Assembly: GCA_013339895.1 (NCBI GenBank)
Contig: JABACO010000001.1
Coordinates: 24,244,322-24,308,321 of the forward strand
Source: Ephydatia muelleri
Taxonomy: Eukaryota; Porifera; Demospongiae; Spongillida; Spongillidae
Length of the DNA stretch: 64,000 nucleotides
Direction: 5' to 3'
Shown: positions 63,657 to 64,000 of the stretch, piece by piece
How positions within the stretch are numbered: position 1 is the stretch's first letter
Layout: the number at the start of each line of letters is the position of its first letter
Notes under the pieces: generated by a model
What the model was told of the DNA's origin: nothing
The model's database searches: none
What the model saw: the letters and a program-made list of their open reading frames with translations, nothing else
Program-made: the position numbers and the translations under genes

Positions 63657-63936
63657 AGTGTCTGCCACACTACAGTGCATGCCACACTACAGTGCATGCC
63701 ACACTACAGTGCCTGCCACACTACAGTGTCTGCCACACTACAGTGTACAGTGCATGCCACACTACAGTGTCTGCCACACTACAGTGTCTGCCACACTACA
63801 GTGTCTGCCACACTACAGTGTCTGCCACACTACAGTGTCTGCCACACTACAGTGCCTGCCACACTACAGTGTACAGTGCATGCCACACTACAGTGCATGC
63901 CACACTACAGTGTCTGCCACACTACAGTGTCTGCTG
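63657..63936. repeat. 17-bp minisatellite
   Basis: About sixteen copies of CTGCCACACTACAGTGT with variants (TGCATGCC... and a TACAGTG insertion at two places). The unit is not a multiple of three, so three frames look alike; all the open frames here are artefacts. Confidence 0.95.
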
Positions 63937-64000
63937 CATGTGCATGCTGGTGATGTGCTGATAGCATGCTGGATGGTGTCATGATTTACCATCTTGATGT

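Noticed and set aside
63657-63936. CRISPR array
   Set aside because: Repeats are contiguous 17-bp units without unique spacers, in a eukaryotic context. The 39436-39675 and 15024-15262 arrays fail for the same reason.
63650-63984. Three similar His/Cys/Thr-rich proteins, superficially zinc-finger-like
   Set aside because: The 17-bp unit shifts phase at each copy, so all three frames give the same peptide; this is a minisatellite, not a gene.

Overview
This is a eukaryotic nuclear window, almost certainly from an animal and most probably a sponge. Short introns with GT-AG ends interrupt several genes. There is a Death domain exon, a large beta-helix plus multi-TM surface protein of a type I associate with demosponges, SWIM/THAP transposon genes, many DNA transposons and long G/C homopolymers. 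Nothing looks bacterial: no operons, no rRNA, no ribosome binding sites. The sponge call is an inference from protein style, not from a database match.

Most of the window is transposon-derived. 0-7 kb: half of a fold-back element, a perfect 124-bp palindromic MITE with an 8-bp target duplication, a decayed hAT transposase, a broken DUF6589-like gene and decayed ubiquitin repeats. 7.1-12.15 kb: a Ginger-like element (gypsy-type integrase, then a Ulp1/C48 protease joined to a PHD finger) carrying a nested fold-back element and a retrotransposon tail. 12-25 kb: gene relics (7TM fragment, C48 fragment, kinase-like and Crinkler-like exons, several reverse-transcriptase 3-prime tails) among microsatellites and minisatellites.

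25-37.2 kb is the most gene-like part: a large secretory multi-TM protein (+) with one in-frame stop, then on the minus strand a Death domain gene and a 16-unit polyubiquitin-like array. In seven adjacent units the C-terminal Gly76 is Ser and Lys48 is Glu. The 3-prime part of this locus (Death gene plus last ubiquitin unit) is duplicated at 60.6-63.5 kb. The second copy has a nonsense codon in the Death domain and lacks the two fold-back elements found in the first, so it serves as an empty-site reference.

37-56 kb: a poly-pyrimidine block inside a hAT-like element, a TTAA-flanked palindrome, a nearly intact 3.4-kb hAT element with perfect TIRs and TSD, a tyrosine recombinase relic between direct repeats, two members of an unrecognised gene family (at least one inside a TIR-bounded element), a second Ginger-like copy in opposite orientation, and a CACTA/TNP2-like relic. 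56.8-59.9 kb: a TIR-bounded element with a SWIM gene and a convergent THAP gene (ISL2EU-like, internally deleted), with a decayed hAT nested inside. The window ends in a 17-bp minisatellite.

The best candidate for new biology is the genetically encoded linear ubiquitin-like chain next to a Death domain gene. Next come the transposons carrying protease/PHD cargo and the unrecognised transposon-borne gene family.
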